A DNA stretch of 64,000 nt from Sphingomonas sp. Leaf20 (lineage in GTDB: Bacteria; Pseudomonadota; Alphaproteobacteria; Sphingomonadales; Sphingomonadaceae). This document shows, piece by piece, positions 1 to 7,388 of this stretch. How positions within the stretch are numbered: position 1 is the first letter of the stretch; each line of letters begins with the position of its first letter. The stretch is from NCBI RefSeq assembly GCF_001421535.1, contig NZ_LMKN01000001.1, positions 1,462,267 through 1,526,266 on the forward strand, in the 5' to 3' direction. Under the pieces are notes generated by a model. That model worked only from the letters and a program-made list of their open reading frames with translations, ran no database searches and was not told where the DNA came from. Position numbers and translations under genes: made by a program.

Positions 1-174
1 TTCGAACAGCGAATCGCTGAGCTTTGCCTGGCGCATGCTTTTCAGCATCATGCCGGTGAAGACCGCCTCAAACTTCTTGCCCGCCTTGTCGAGATTGTCG
101 TTCGACTTGAGCCGGCTCGTATCGGTCGAGATGCCGCCCGCATTGACCGGGCCAGGGGCTGCGATCGGGCTCAC
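1..174 (-). CDS. flgJ: FlgJ, flagellar rod-binding protein, N-terminal part (cut by window edge)
   Basis: Only the first 58 codons are present; the gene runs off the left edge. The motif FEAVFTGMMLKSMRQA at residues 36-51 is the hallmark of the FlgJ rod-binding domain, which caps the growing rod in the periplasm. The start is a GTG at 174-172 that overlaps the flgI stop (GTGA), so translation is probably coupled to flgI. Whether a muramidase domain follows cannot be seen. Many alphaproteobacterial FlgJ proteins lack one, and a separate transglycosylase is encoded at 9296-10162. Confidence 0.85.
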   Translation of the reverse strand, partial: MSPIAAPGPVNAGGISTDTSRLKSNDNLDKAGKKFEAVFTGMMLKSMRQAKLSDSLFE

Positions 175-1394
175 AGGACGATCAACTCGGCCTTGAGCGC
201 GCCGGCTTCCTTCAGCGCCTCGAGGATCGCGACGAGGTCGGCAGGCGATGCGCCGATCGCGTTCACCGCCTTGACGATGTCGGCGAGCTTGGGCCCCGGG
301 TTGAGCAGGAACATCGGGCGACGCTCCTCCTCGACCGCGACCGCGCTGTTCGGCGTGACGACGGTCTGGCCCTGGCTGAACGGCGCGGGCTGGCTCACCT
401 GTGGCTTCTCGTCGATCCGCACCGTCAGCTTCCCATGAGTCACCGCGGCAGGCCCCACGCGCACCGCGGAGTTTATAACGACCGTTCCGGTGCGCGCATT
501 TACGATTACTTTTGCCGAGGGCTCGGCGGAGATCACGTCGAGATTCTCGATCGTCGACATCAACGTCGCGCGGACGTCCGCGCCGACGGGCGCGTGGACC
601 GCGACCGAGACCGCGTCGATCGCCTGCGCGCTGCCGAAGCCGAGCTTCGAATTGATCGCGCCCGCGACGTTCTGCGCGGTGGTGAAATCGGCGCGCGCGA
701 GGTTGAAGGTCAGCATCGGCGCGCTGTCGAACCCGGTCGCGACCGCGCGTTCGACGGTCGCGCCTTCGGGGATGCGCCCGGTCGAGGGAACGTTGACGAC
801 GATCTTCGACCCGTCCGCGCCCTCCGCGCCGAGCCCGCCGACCGCGAGGTTGCCCTGCGCCATCGCATAGATCTGGTTATCCGCGCCGAGCAGCGGCGTC
901 ATGATCAGGCTGCCGCCGCGCAGGCTCTTCGCCTTGCCCATCGACGCGACGGTGATGTCGAGCCGCTGGCCGGGCTTGGCGAAGGGCGGCAGCTCGGCGG
1001 TGATCATCACGACCGCCGCGTTCTTCATCCCCGGATTGGCGTTGGGCGGCAGCTGCAGCCCGAAACGCGACGCAACGGCTTTGAGCGACTGGACGGTATA
1101 TTCGAGATTGTCGTCGCCCGTGCCGGGAAGCCCGACGACGATGCCGTAGCCGGTCAGCTGGTTCGACCGGATCCCCTGGAACCCGCCCAGATCCTTGATC
1201 CGGTCGGCGGACGCGGGTGCAGCGATCAGGAGCGAGGCCAGCGCAAGGACAACCCACCCTGCCGTTCGTGTCGAGTAGAGACCGAGCTTGTCGAGGGCTC
1301 GGATCGAGACACATGTCCCTCGATACGCCATCTCGACAAGCTCGATGACTACTCGGGACGAACGGAAATTGGGGCGGCGTTGGTATGTGCGCAT
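171..1394 (-). CDS. flgI: FlgI, flagellar P-ring protein
   Basis: FlgI forms the periplasmic P-ring around the rod. The mature part starts at ADRIKDLGGFQGIRSNQLTG and runs through typical blocks (GYGIVVGLPGTGD, NVPSTGRIPEGATVER, NLARADFTTAQ) to the C-terminal ADLVAILEALKEAGALKAELIVL. A hydrophobic segment (GWVVLALASLLIAAPASA) before it is the signal-peptide core. The ATG at 1394 lies 11 bases after the flgH stop; an ATG at 1406 overlapping that stop (TGATG) is also in frame. A palindromic repeat (1262-1365) lies in frame between these starts and the hydrophobic core, so the N-region is unusually long. The next in-frame ATG, at 1331, is inside that repeat. The product is 407 residues from the chosen start, and the family assignment is secure. 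Confidence 0.93.
   Translation of the reverse strand: MRTYQRRPNFRSSRVVIELVEMAYRGTCVSIRALDKLGLYSTRTAGWVVLALASLLIAAPASADRIKDLGGFQGIRSNQLTGYGIVVGLPGTGDDNLEYTVQSLKAVASRFGLQLPPNANPGMKNAAVVMITAELPPFAKPGQRLDITVASMGKAKSLRGGSLIMTPLLGADNQIYAMAQGNLAVGGLGAEGADGSKIVVNVPSTGRIPEGATVERAVATGFDSAPMLTFNLARADFTTAQNVAGAINSKLGFGSAQAIDAVSVAVHAPVGADVRATLMSTIENLDVISAEPSAKVIVNARTGTVVINSAVRVGPAAVTHGKLTVRIDEKPQVSQPAPFSQGQTVVTPNSAVAVEEERRPMFLLNPGPKLADIVKAVNAIGASPADLVAILEALKEAGALKAELIVL
1262..1365. repeat. Palindromic REP-like element inside the 5' end of flgI
   Basis: The ends are inverted: CCGTTCGT at the left and ACGAACGG at the right. Both continue inward through imperfectly matched GAGTAG and CGAGCTTGTCGAG blocks. 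The centre contains a second dyad, ATCGAG/CTCGAT around ACACATGTCC. The element is about 104 bases, with arms of roughly 34 bases. It is translated in the flgI frame without a stop. No transposase or target duplication is evident. Confidence 0.75.
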
Positions 1395-1405
1395 GGGCGT
1401 GACCA

Positions 1406-2101
1406 TCAAAACGGGCTGACGACGGAGAAGAAGCGGCTGAGCCACCCTTGGCGGCCGGCGCGGGCGACGTCGCCCTTGCCGGTGTACGAGATCTGCGCAT
1501 CGGCCACGCGCGTCGACAGCACGCGGTTGTCGCGGTCGACATCGGCGGTGCGCACCAGCCCCTTGATCTTGAGGAACTCGTCACCGCGGTTGAGCGTCAC
1601 GCGCTTCTGCCCCTGCACGAGCATCGTGCCGTTGGGATAGACTTCGGCGACCGTCACGCTGACTTCGCCCGACAGCGAGTTCGCCTGGTCGGCGGCGCCC
1701 GCGCCGTTGAAGTTGCGCCCGCCGCTGATCGTCGCGTCGGCACGGTTGAACAGGTTGAGCGCGCCCGTCGTCGGCGGCGTGATGCTGCCCGACCCGTTGC
1801 TGTCGAGCTTCGAGCCCGAGGATTTCGATGCCGCGGTGCGCTCGACGAGCACGATCGTCAGCGGATCGCCGACTTTCCGCGCACGCCAGCCCTCGTACAG
1901 CGCGGCATAGCCGTCCTGCGCCTGGAAGATCGAACCCGTCGCGGGCGAGGCCACGGGCACGGGCAGCGGCCGCGCGACGGTGAAGTCCTCGACCGGCTGC
2001 TTCTTGCCGAACAGGCTCGCCCCGGCCGCGAGCGGCGACAGCGTGCCGGCGACAATCGCGAGGAGCGCGATCGGCGCGCGCGTGGGGATCGGAAATGCCA
2101 T
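1406..2101 (-). CDS. flgH: FlgH, flagellar L-ring protein
   Basis: FlgH forms the outer-membrane L-ring of the basal body. Family blocks are clear: YEGWRARKVGDPLTIVLVER near residue 68, GEVSVTVAEVYPNGTMLVQG in the centre, and the C-terminal run from IKGLVRTADVDRDNRVLST through ADAQISYTGKG to GWLSRFFSVVSPF. At 231 residues the length is normal. The N-terminus is a signal peptide (APIALLAIVAGTLSPLAAGAS), but it has no lipobox and the whole protein has no cysteine. FlgH is classically a lipoprotein, so this is unusual. It lies between flgG and flgI in the operon. Confidence 0.93.
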   Translation of the reverse strand: MAFPIPTRAPIALLAIVAGTLSPLAAGASLFGKKQPVEDFTVARPLPVPVASPATGSIFQAQDGYAALYEGWRARKVGDPLTIVLVERTAASKSSGSKLDSNGSGSITPPTTGALNLFNRADATISGGRNFNGAGAADQANSLSGEVSVTVAEVYPNGTMLVQGQKRVTLNRGDEFLKIKGLVRTADVDRDNRVLSTRVADAQISYTGKGDVARAGRQGWLSRFFSVVSPF

Positions 2102-2115
2102 GATTCGCCCTCCGA

Positions 2116-2904
2116 TCAGATGTTCTGGTTGACGTATTTGAGCATGTCGTCGGTCGCCGAGATCATCTTCGAATTGACCTCGTACGCGCGCTGCGTCTCG
2201 ATCATGTCGACGAGTTCCTCGACGACGTTGACGTTCGACGCCTCGAGCATGCCCTGCCGGACACGGCCGCGACCGTCCTGCCCGGCGACGCCCAGATTGG
2301 CGGCGCCCGACGCGGCGGTCTCGACGAGGTAATTGTCCCCCGTCGCCTGGAGCCCGGCGCCATTGGCGAAGCTCGCGACCTGGATCTGGCCGATCTGCTG
2401 CGCCTCGGACTGGCCGGGGACCGTCGCCGAGACGGTGCCGTCCTGGCCGATCGTGATATTGGTCGTCCCCTCGGGCACGGTGATGCCGGGCATCACCTGA
2501 TAGCCCTCGCTCGTCACCATCAGCCCCTCGGGGCTGCGCGAGAAATTGCCCGCGCGCGTATAGCCGAGCGTGCCGCCGGGCATCTGCACCTGGAAATAGC
2601 CGTCGCCGTCGAGCGCGAGGTCGAGGCTGTTGCCCGTCGTCTGCATCGACCCCTGCGTGTCGATCCGCGCGGTGCCCTGGATCCGGACGCCGGTACCGAG
2701 GTTGAGCCCGGTCGCGTATTTGGTCTCCGACGTCGACTGCGCGCCCGGCGCGGTGACGACCTGGTACGCCAGCGTCTCGAACGCGGCGCGATCCTTCTTG
2801 AACCCCGTCGTGTTGACGTTGGCGAGGTTGTTCGAAATGACCCGCATGCGCGTATCCTGGGCGTCGAGCCCGGTACGCGCGATGTGCATGGCGGAACTGC
2901 TCAT
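2116..2904 (-). CDS. flgG: FlgG, flagellar distal rod protein
   Basis: At 262 residues this is the usual FlgG length. The N-terminal rod signature NNLANVNTTGFKKDRAAFE is at residues 25-43. The C-terminal helix EASNVNVVEELVDMIETQRAYEVNSKMI is shared by the rod/hook family and is preceded by the FlgG-type run NLGTGVRIQGTARIDTQGSM. FlgG builds the distal rod that passes through the L and P rings. It is the fifth step of the flgB-to-flgJ operon, 14 bases from flgF and 14 from flgH. Confidence 0.96.
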   Translation of the reverse strand: MSSSAMHIARTGLDAQDTRMRVISNNLANVNTTGFKKDRAAFETLAYQVVTAPGAQSTSETKYATGLNLGTGVRIQGTARIDTQGSMQTTGNSLDLALDGDGYFQVQMPGGTLGYTRAGNFSRSPEGLMVTSEGYQVMPGITVPEGTTNITIGQDGTVSATVPGQSEAQQIGQIQVASFANGAGLQATGDNYLVETAASGAANLGVAGQDGRGRVRQGMLEASNVNVVEELVDMIETQRAYEVNSKMISATDDMLKYVNQNI

Positions 2905-2918
2905 GGCCTAATCCTTCC

Positions 2919-3671
2919 TTAGCTCGGCAGGCGCATCAGCGATGCACCGCTTTCATCCATGTCCTTGGCGGACTTCAGCATGTTGGCCTGGACCTCGTAG
3001 CTGCGCTGGTTCTCGATCATGTCGACCAGCGCCTGCGTCATGTTGACGTTCGATCCCTCGATCGCCCCGCCCTGCACCTTCGCATCGAGATCCTCGGGCA
3101 GCGCGCCGCCGCCGCGCACGCGCAGCAGGTTGTCGAGCCCCTTGACCGTGTCCGACCCCTTGGTGTCCGCAAGCTTCAGCTTGTCGATCACCTGCGGGTT
3201 CTTCGCGTCGCCGCCCTGCGGCACGATCGAGATCGTCCCGTCGCCGGCGATCGAGAGCGTGTCATAGGGCGGGATCGTGATCGGCCCGCCCGATCCCATC
3301 ACCGGGAAACCATCGCCCGTCTGAAGCACGCCCGACGGCGCGATCTCGAGGTCGCCGCGCCGCGTATAGGCTTCGGAGCCATCCGCGGCCTGGACCGCGA
3401 GCCACGCGGTCGCACCGGTCACCGCGACGTCGAGCGGGCGACCAGTGGTCTGAATCGCGCCCGGCGCGCGGTCGGCGTCGGTCACTTCCTCCGACGTCGG
3501 CGCGCGTGCCTCGAACTGCTGGCCGCCACCCTTCAGGTCGATCCGGTCGAACACCACGCGGTCCGCGCGGAATCCGGTGGTCGACGCGTTCGCCATGTTG
3601 TTGGCGATCGCCGACTGCGCCGCCATGTGCGCGCGCAGTCCCGTCGCCGCGGTGTAGACCAGCTTGTCCAT
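2919..3671 (-). CDS. flgF: FlgF, flagellar proximal rod protein
   Basis: FlgF is a rod protein with the family N-terminus (MDKLVYTAATGLRAHMAAQS, then NNMANASTTGFRADRVVF). The central segment includes TTGRPLDVAVTG and AYTRRGDLEIAPSGVLQTGD. The C-terminal helix begins EGSNVNMTQALVDMIENQR. Its 250 residues are normal. It sits between flgE and flgG in the common order and is co-transcribed with them. FlgF forms part of the proximal rod under FlgG. Confidence 0.95.
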   Translation of the reverse strand: MDKLVYTAATGLRAHMAAQSAIANNMANASTTGFRADRVVFDRIDLKGGGQQFEARAPTSEEVTDADRAPGAIQTTGRPLDVAVTGATAWLAVQAADGSEAYTRRGDLEIAPSGVLQTGDGFPVMGSGGPITIPPYDTLSIAGDGTISIVPQGGDAKNPQVIDKLKLADTKGSDTVKGLDNLLRVRGGGALPEDLDAKVQGGAIEGSNVNMTQALVDMIENQRSYEVQANMLKSAKDMDESGASLMRLPS

Positions 3672-3697
3672 TCAGGGTTCTCCGTCCGCGCCCTGGA

Positions 3698-4969
3698 TCA
3701 GCTGCGGATGTTGAAGATGGTCTGCGAGATCTGGCTCGCGGTATCCAAGGCCTTCGAGTTCGCCTGGAAGTTGCGCTGTGCCGCGATCAGCGAGACGAGT
3801 TCCTCGGTGATGTCGACGTTCGACCGCTCGATCGTCCCCGACATCAGCTTGCCGAAGCCGTTGACGTCGGCGATGCCGAGCTTGGCCTCGCCCGAGATGC
3901 CCGTCGCCGACCAGTAGCTGCTGCCGAGCTGGCGCAGGCCCTCGGGGTTCGAGAAGTTGGCGAGCATCACCTGGCCGAGCGCCTGCGTGTCGCCGTTCGA
4001 GAAGCTCGCCTTGACGATCCCTGACTCGTCGATCGTCACGCCCTGGATCTGGCCGACCGCCTTGCCGTCCTGCGCGCGCCCGGCAACGTTGAACGCCGAG
4101 GCCAGCTGCGTGCTGTCGAGCCCGAAGGTGAAGCCGAACTGCTGCGTCGTGCTGCTGCCTGCGGTGGTGAACGGGTCGAACGCGATCGCAGTGGTCGGCG
4201 CGGTCAGCTTGCCGTCGCCGTTGAAGTCCAGCTTGACGCTTGGCGCACCGTTCGTCGTCATCGGCTTGTCGCCGACATAGCTGAACACTTCCCAGCTGCT
4301 GGTCTGGTTATTGCTGGCATCGGCCGTGGTCGTGCGCTTGAAATAGTTGGTCAGCGTCTGCGCGTTGCCGCTCGCGTCATAGATCGTCGTCTGCGCCGAC
4401 TGGTTGTAGCTGGTCGGGTCGAACCGGTCGAACGTCGTCGTCGCCGGTATCGCGGCATTGGCGCTGAGGTTCAGCGACATCGACACGTTCGCGGTCGGAA
4501 CCGCCTTGCCGCTGGTCGCGGGAAGCTGAAGGCTGACGGCGGAATCGAGCCCCGATGCGACGACCTTGCCCGAACCGTCGACCGGATAGACCTGCAGGTG
4601 GCTGCCGTTCGAATCCACGACATAGCGGTCGGCATCGACCAGGAAGCCGCCATTGCGCGTGTAGTTGACGTTCAGCGCGGTCGTGCTCGGCTTGACCACG
4701 AAGAAGCCGTCGCCCGACACCGCCAGATCGAGCGCATTGGCCGACTGGATCAGGTTGCCCTGGCTGAACTGCTGGCGATTGCCCTGGACGACGGTACCCG
4801 AGCCGATCTGCTGCGCGGGGTTGAGCGACACGCTCGACGCGATCACGTCGGCGAATTCGGTGCGGCTCTTCTTGAAGCCATTGGTCGAGACGTTCGCGAG
4901 ATTGTGCGAAATCGTCGACATTTCAGTCTGCGAGGCCTGGAGGCCGGACAGCGAGGTATAGAAGGACAT
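3698..4969 (-). CDS. flgE: FlgE, flagellar hook protein
   Basis: The 423-residue protein has the hook N-terminus MSFYTSLSGLQASQTEMSTI followed by NLANVSTNGFKKSRTEFADV, and the C-terminal helix SNVDITEELVSLIAAQRNFQ. The central part (about residues 110-330) is the surface-exposed hook domain and is rich in serine, threonine and alanine. FlgE polymerises into the hook that joins rod and filament. It follows flgD, whose product caps the growing hook, after 36 bases. Confidence 0.96.
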   Translation of the reverse strand: MSFYTSLSGLQASQTEMSTISHNLANVSTNGFKKSRTEFADVIASSVSLNPAQQIGSGTVVQGNRQQFSQGNLIQSANALDLAVSGDGFFVVKPSTTALNVNYTRNGGFLVDADRYVVDSNGSHLQVYPVDGSGKVVASGLDSAVSLQLPATSGKAVPTANVSMSLNLSANAAIPATTTFDRFDPTSYNQSAQTTIYDASGNAQTLTNYFKRTTTADASNNQTSSWEVFSYVGDKPMTTNGAPSVKLDFNGDGKLTAPTTAIAFDPFTTAGSSTTQQFGFTFGLDSTQLASAFNVAGRAQDGKAVGQIQGVTIDESGIVKASFSNGDTQALGQVMLANFSNPEGLRQLGSSYWSATGISGEAKLGIADVNGFGKLMSGTIERSNVDITEELVSLIAAQRNFQANSKALDTASQISQTIFNIRS

Positions 4970-5005
4970 CGGGTTACTCCTGGAATTCTGACAATCGGCG
5001 GGCGA

Positions 5006-5686
5006 TCAGCCGATCTGGCGAACCGCGGTGACGGGGACCTCACCGAGGCCCGGTAGCGTGAGGATGGCGGCACCGGTCGTCGTCGAAACCGACTGGACCG
5101 GCGCCCAGACAAGGTTCTGTGATGCAACGGTCGTGCCATTATTCTGGGCGTTGACGATGACCTTGAACGGCCCCGTCCCGGCATCCTCGCCGGTCGCGGT
5201 CTTGCCGTCCCAGTCGTAGTTCACCGTGCCCTTGTCGGCGCTGCCGAGCGACATCGTCTTCAGCACGCCGCCATTGGCGTCGGTGATCGTGACGTTGACG
5301 TTGCTCGCGGCCGCCGCCAGCTCGATCCCGCCGGCAAGCCCGCCGCTGGTCCGTCCATAGGCGGTGTCGCCCGCGGTCAGCACGGTCTTGCCGACATAGC
5401 CCATCGCGTCGCTCGCGCTGGTCGCATTCAGCTTTTCGGCGATCGACTTCATCGTGCTGCTCATCTCGGAGATACCGGCGAGGCTCGAGAACTGCGCCAT
5501 CTGCGCGACCATCTGCGTGTTGTCGACCGGGTTGAACGGGTCCTGGTTCTGCATCTGCGCGGTCATCAGCTTGAGGAAGTCGGACTGGTTGAGCGTCGTC
5601 GAATTGGACGCCGTGGTGGTCGTCGCCGCGGTGCTCGCGCGCGTGATACCGAGGTTCGAAAGCGTGGAATCGAAGGAACTTGCCAT
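5006..5686 (-). CDS. flgD: FlgD, hook-capping scaffold protein
   Basis: FlgD is needed for hook assembly and leaves the finished structure. The diagnostic N-terminal motif LNQSDFLKLMTAQMQNQDP at about residues 33-51 is complete and is followed by NPVDNTQMVAQMAQFSSLAG. The C-terminal half has the usual immunoglobulin-like/tudor portion (VTITDANGGVLKTM, YDWDGKTATGE). The product is 226 residues. The start ATG lies 2 bases after the flgC stop, so translation is probably coupled. Confidence 0.95.
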   Translation of the reverse strand: MASSFDSTLSNLGITRASTAATTTTASNSTTLNQSDFLKLMTAQMQNQDPFNPVDNTQMVAQMAQFSSLAGISEMSSTMKSIAEKLNATSASDAMGYVGKTVLTAGDTAYGRTSGGLAGGIELAAAASNVNVTITDANGGVLKTMSLGSADKGTVNYDWDGKTATGEDAGTGPFKVIVNAQNNGTTVASQNLVWAPVQSVSTTTGAAILTLPGLGEVPVTAVRQIG

Positions 5687-5688
5687 GA

Positions 5689-6099
5689 TCAGCGGCCTAG
5701 CTTGAGGGTATCGATGATCAGCGACTTCGCGGTCTGCATCACCTCGACATTGTTCTGGTAGCTGCGCGCGGTCTCCATCATGTCGACCAGCTCGCGCGTT
5801 TCATCGACCGCCGCCTCGAAGATGTTGCCATCCTTGTCGGCCATCGGGTTGTTCGGATCGTAGCGCTTGGCGGGTGCCTCGCCCGCGGTGACGACCTTCT
5901 CGACATCGACCGTCGACATCCCGCTCGCAGCGTCGAAGCTGGTGCGGAACACCGGCTTCATCGTCTTGTACGCGGCGTCCGCGGACCCCGCGACGCCGCC
6001 CGCATTGGCGAGGTTCGACGCGGTGGTGTTCATCCGCAGCAGCTGCGCGGACATCGCACGGCCCGCGACCTGGAATATCGTCATCGGCGCGTTGGCCAT
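5689..6099 (-). CDS. flgC: FlgC, flagellar proximal rod protein
   Basis: A 136-residue rod protein of normal size. It has the N-terminal AQLLRMNTTASNLANAGGVA stretch, the central family motif RYDPNNPMADKDGN, and the C-terminal DETRELVDMMETARSYQNNV helix. FlgC assembles with FlgB and FlgF into the proximal rod in the periplasm. It starts 3 bases after the flgB stop codon. Confidence 0.95.
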   Translation of the reverse strand: MANAPMTIFQVAGRAMSAQLLRMNTTASNLANAGGVAGSADAAYKTMKPVFRTSFDAASGMSTVDVEKVVTAGEAPAKRYDPNNPMADKDGNIFEAAVDETRELVDMMETARSYQNNVEVMQTAKSLIIDTLKLGR

Positions 6100-6102
6100 C
6101 GC

Positions 6103-6447
6103 TTAGTCCCCCTTCAGCGCGCGGGTGACCTGGCTGATCCGCCCGTTCAGGAACGACAGCGTGGTCTGGTACTGCACGGCGTTTTCCGCGAACGCGGTCT
6201 GTTCCTGGTTCAGCTCGACGGTGTTGCCGTCCATCGAGGTCTGCGTCGGCACGCGGTATCTTGTCGCGCCGTCGATGCCGCCCGCGCCCTCGGTTTCCAG
6301 CGACGCCAGCGCCGACTTGAAGTCGATGTCGCGCGCCTTGAAGCCGGGGGTCGAGGCATTGGCGATGTTCGACGCGAGCACCCCCATGCGCTGCGATCGC
6401 ACCTCGAGGGCCGCACCATGAACGCCGAACAGCGAGTCACCTGACAC
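6103..6447 (-). CDS. flgB: FlgB, flagellar proximal rod protein
   Basis: FlgB is the first gene of the minus-strand rod/hook operon. The start is taken as the GTG at 6447, because GGGAG lies 8 bases upstream and the product (SGDSLFGVHGAALEVRSQRM onward, 114 residues) then begins where FlgB proteins normally do. The motif SNIANASTPGFKARDIDFKS is the rod-family signature. A longer open frame continues upstream to 6603, but it runs through the sigma-54 promoter and is not coding. FlgB forms the base of the rod. Confidence 0.92.
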   Translation of the reverse strand: MSGDSLFGVHGAALEVRSQRMGVLASNIANASTPGFKARDIDFKSALASLETEGAGGIDGATRYRVPTQTSMDGNTVELNQEQTAFAENAVQYQTTLSFLNGRISQVTRALKGD

Positions 6448-6486
6448 TGGACCGAACTCCCGCGCTGAATTGCGCAAGCCTTCCAA

Positions 6487-6502
6487 AGCAATGCCCGTGC
6501 CA
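6487..6502 (-). promoter_or_regulatory. Sigma-54 promoter of the flgB operon
   Basis: Read on the minus strand the site is TGGCACGGGCATTGCT, a perfect -24/-12 element with GG and GC separated by 10 bases. It lies 40 bases upstream of the flgB start, with a GGGAG ribosome site between. The cluster of CGGCAA motifs at 6544-6603 is directly upstream of it. Confidence 0.9.
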
Positions 6503-6543
6503 GTTTGCTCCCGCCGACCGGATGATGCCGCCCTGCCGCCCGG

Positions 6544-6603
6544 CGGCAAGCGTGCGGCAACCGCACCGGCAACGCCTTGCCGCCCCGGAAGCCGCGGCGG
6601 CAA
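6544..6603. promoter_or_regulatory. Candidate enhancer for the sigma-54 activator (phased CGGCAA motifs)
   Basis: CGGCAA occurs at 6544, 6555, 6567 and 6598, and its inverse TTGCCG at 6577. The spacings 11, 12, 10 and 21 follow the DNA helical repeat. The pair at 6567-6582 is a dyad, CGGCAA-N4-TTGCCG. The cluster lies between two divergent sigma-54 promoters, where an activator such as the product of 14935-16239 would bind. The motif resembles what I recall of Caulobacter FlbD (ftr) sites. The function is inferred. Confidence 0.6.
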
Positions 6604-6707
6604 TCATGCCGGCAGCCATTCGTCCGACCGGCGCGCTGCGCGCAGATGGCGGGGCAGACGCACTATCGTCCCGTGTCATGGCGCACGCGAACTGGGCGCA
6701 CACGAAC

Positions 6708-6723
6708 TGGCCCGGGCCTTGCA
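6708..6723 (+). promoter_or_regulatory. Probable sigma-54 promoter of the motA-motB-flgA group
   Basis: TGGCCCGGGCCTTGCA matches the -24/-12 pattern (GG-N10-GC) with one departure from TGGCAC. It diverges from the flgB promoter and shares the CGGCAA cluster. The expected transcription start (about 6734) is only about 4 bases before the motA ATG, so the mRNA would be nearly leaderless. This lowers confidence. Confidence 0.55.
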
Positions 6724-6737
6724 GAGATTCGCGGGAC

Positions 6738-7388
6738 ATGAACACGCTTGCCCATCTGATCGACTCAGCCGCGATCGCCATCGTCGGCGGTGGCACGATC
6801 CTCGCGGTCGTCTTGCGGACACCGCTGCGCGACCTCGTCCGTGCGCTCGCGGCGTTGAAGACGCTCGGTCGCGCCCGGCTCGAGGGCGACGCGCTGCTCC
6901 AGCAGATCGCGGCGCTCGGCCGTATCGCGCAGCGCCACGGCGCGATGGCGCTCGACCGCACGGTCATCGCCGATCCCGACATCGCCGCCGGCATCGCGGC
7001 GATCGTCGACGGCGCGACGTCCAGCGACATGGCGACGCTGCTCCAGCATCGCCGCCATGCGCGGATCGAGCGCCACGTCGCCGCCGCCGAGGTCTGGGCC
7101 GGCGCCGCCGAGGTCGCGCCGGCGATGGGCATGGTCGGCACGCTGATCGGGCTCGCGCGGATGTTCGCGACGATGAGCGATCCGACCGCGATCGGCGGCG
7201 CGATGGCGATCGCGCTGCTGGCGACACTTTATGGTGCGTTGCTCGCCAACCTCGTCTTCATGCCGATCGCCAACCGGCTGCGCGCACAGGGACGCAACGA
7301 GGCGTTCGAACGCGCGCGGATCGAGGCGCCGCTGGTCGCGCTCGCCGCGCGCGAGGCGCCGCGCGCGCCGCTGATGAGTGTCGCGTGA
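6738..7388 (+). CDS. motA: MotA/PomA-type flagellar stator protein, short form
   Basis: The C-terminal half carries the MotA core: EVAPAMGMVGTLIGLARMFA followed by ATLYGALLANLVFMPIANRL, which are the last two membrane helices. The N-terminus (HLIDSAAIAIVGGGTILAVV) matches the second, not the first, membrane helix of PomA-type proteins. The protein therefore appears to have three helices instead of four. It is 216 residues, against roughly 250-295 for the family. No membrane segment can be gained by extending the frame upstream. Its stop overlaps the motB-like start (TGATG). It should form the ion-conducting stator in the inner membrane with that partner. Confidence 0.82.
   Translation: MNTLAHLIDSAAIAIVGGGTILAVVLRTPLRDLVRALAALKTLGRARLEGDALLQQIAALGRIAQRHGAMALDRTVIADPDIAAGIAAIVDGATSSDMATLLQHRRHARIERHVAAAEVWAGAAEVAPAMGMVGTLIGLARMFATMSDPTAIGGAMAIALLATLYGALLANLVFMPIANRLRAQGRNEAFERARIEAPLVALAAREAPRAPLMSVA

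Noticed and set aside
6437..7141. Minus-strand frame through the flgB-motA intergenic region
   Set aside because: It would run through both sigma-54 promoters and antisense to motA, and has no family similarity.
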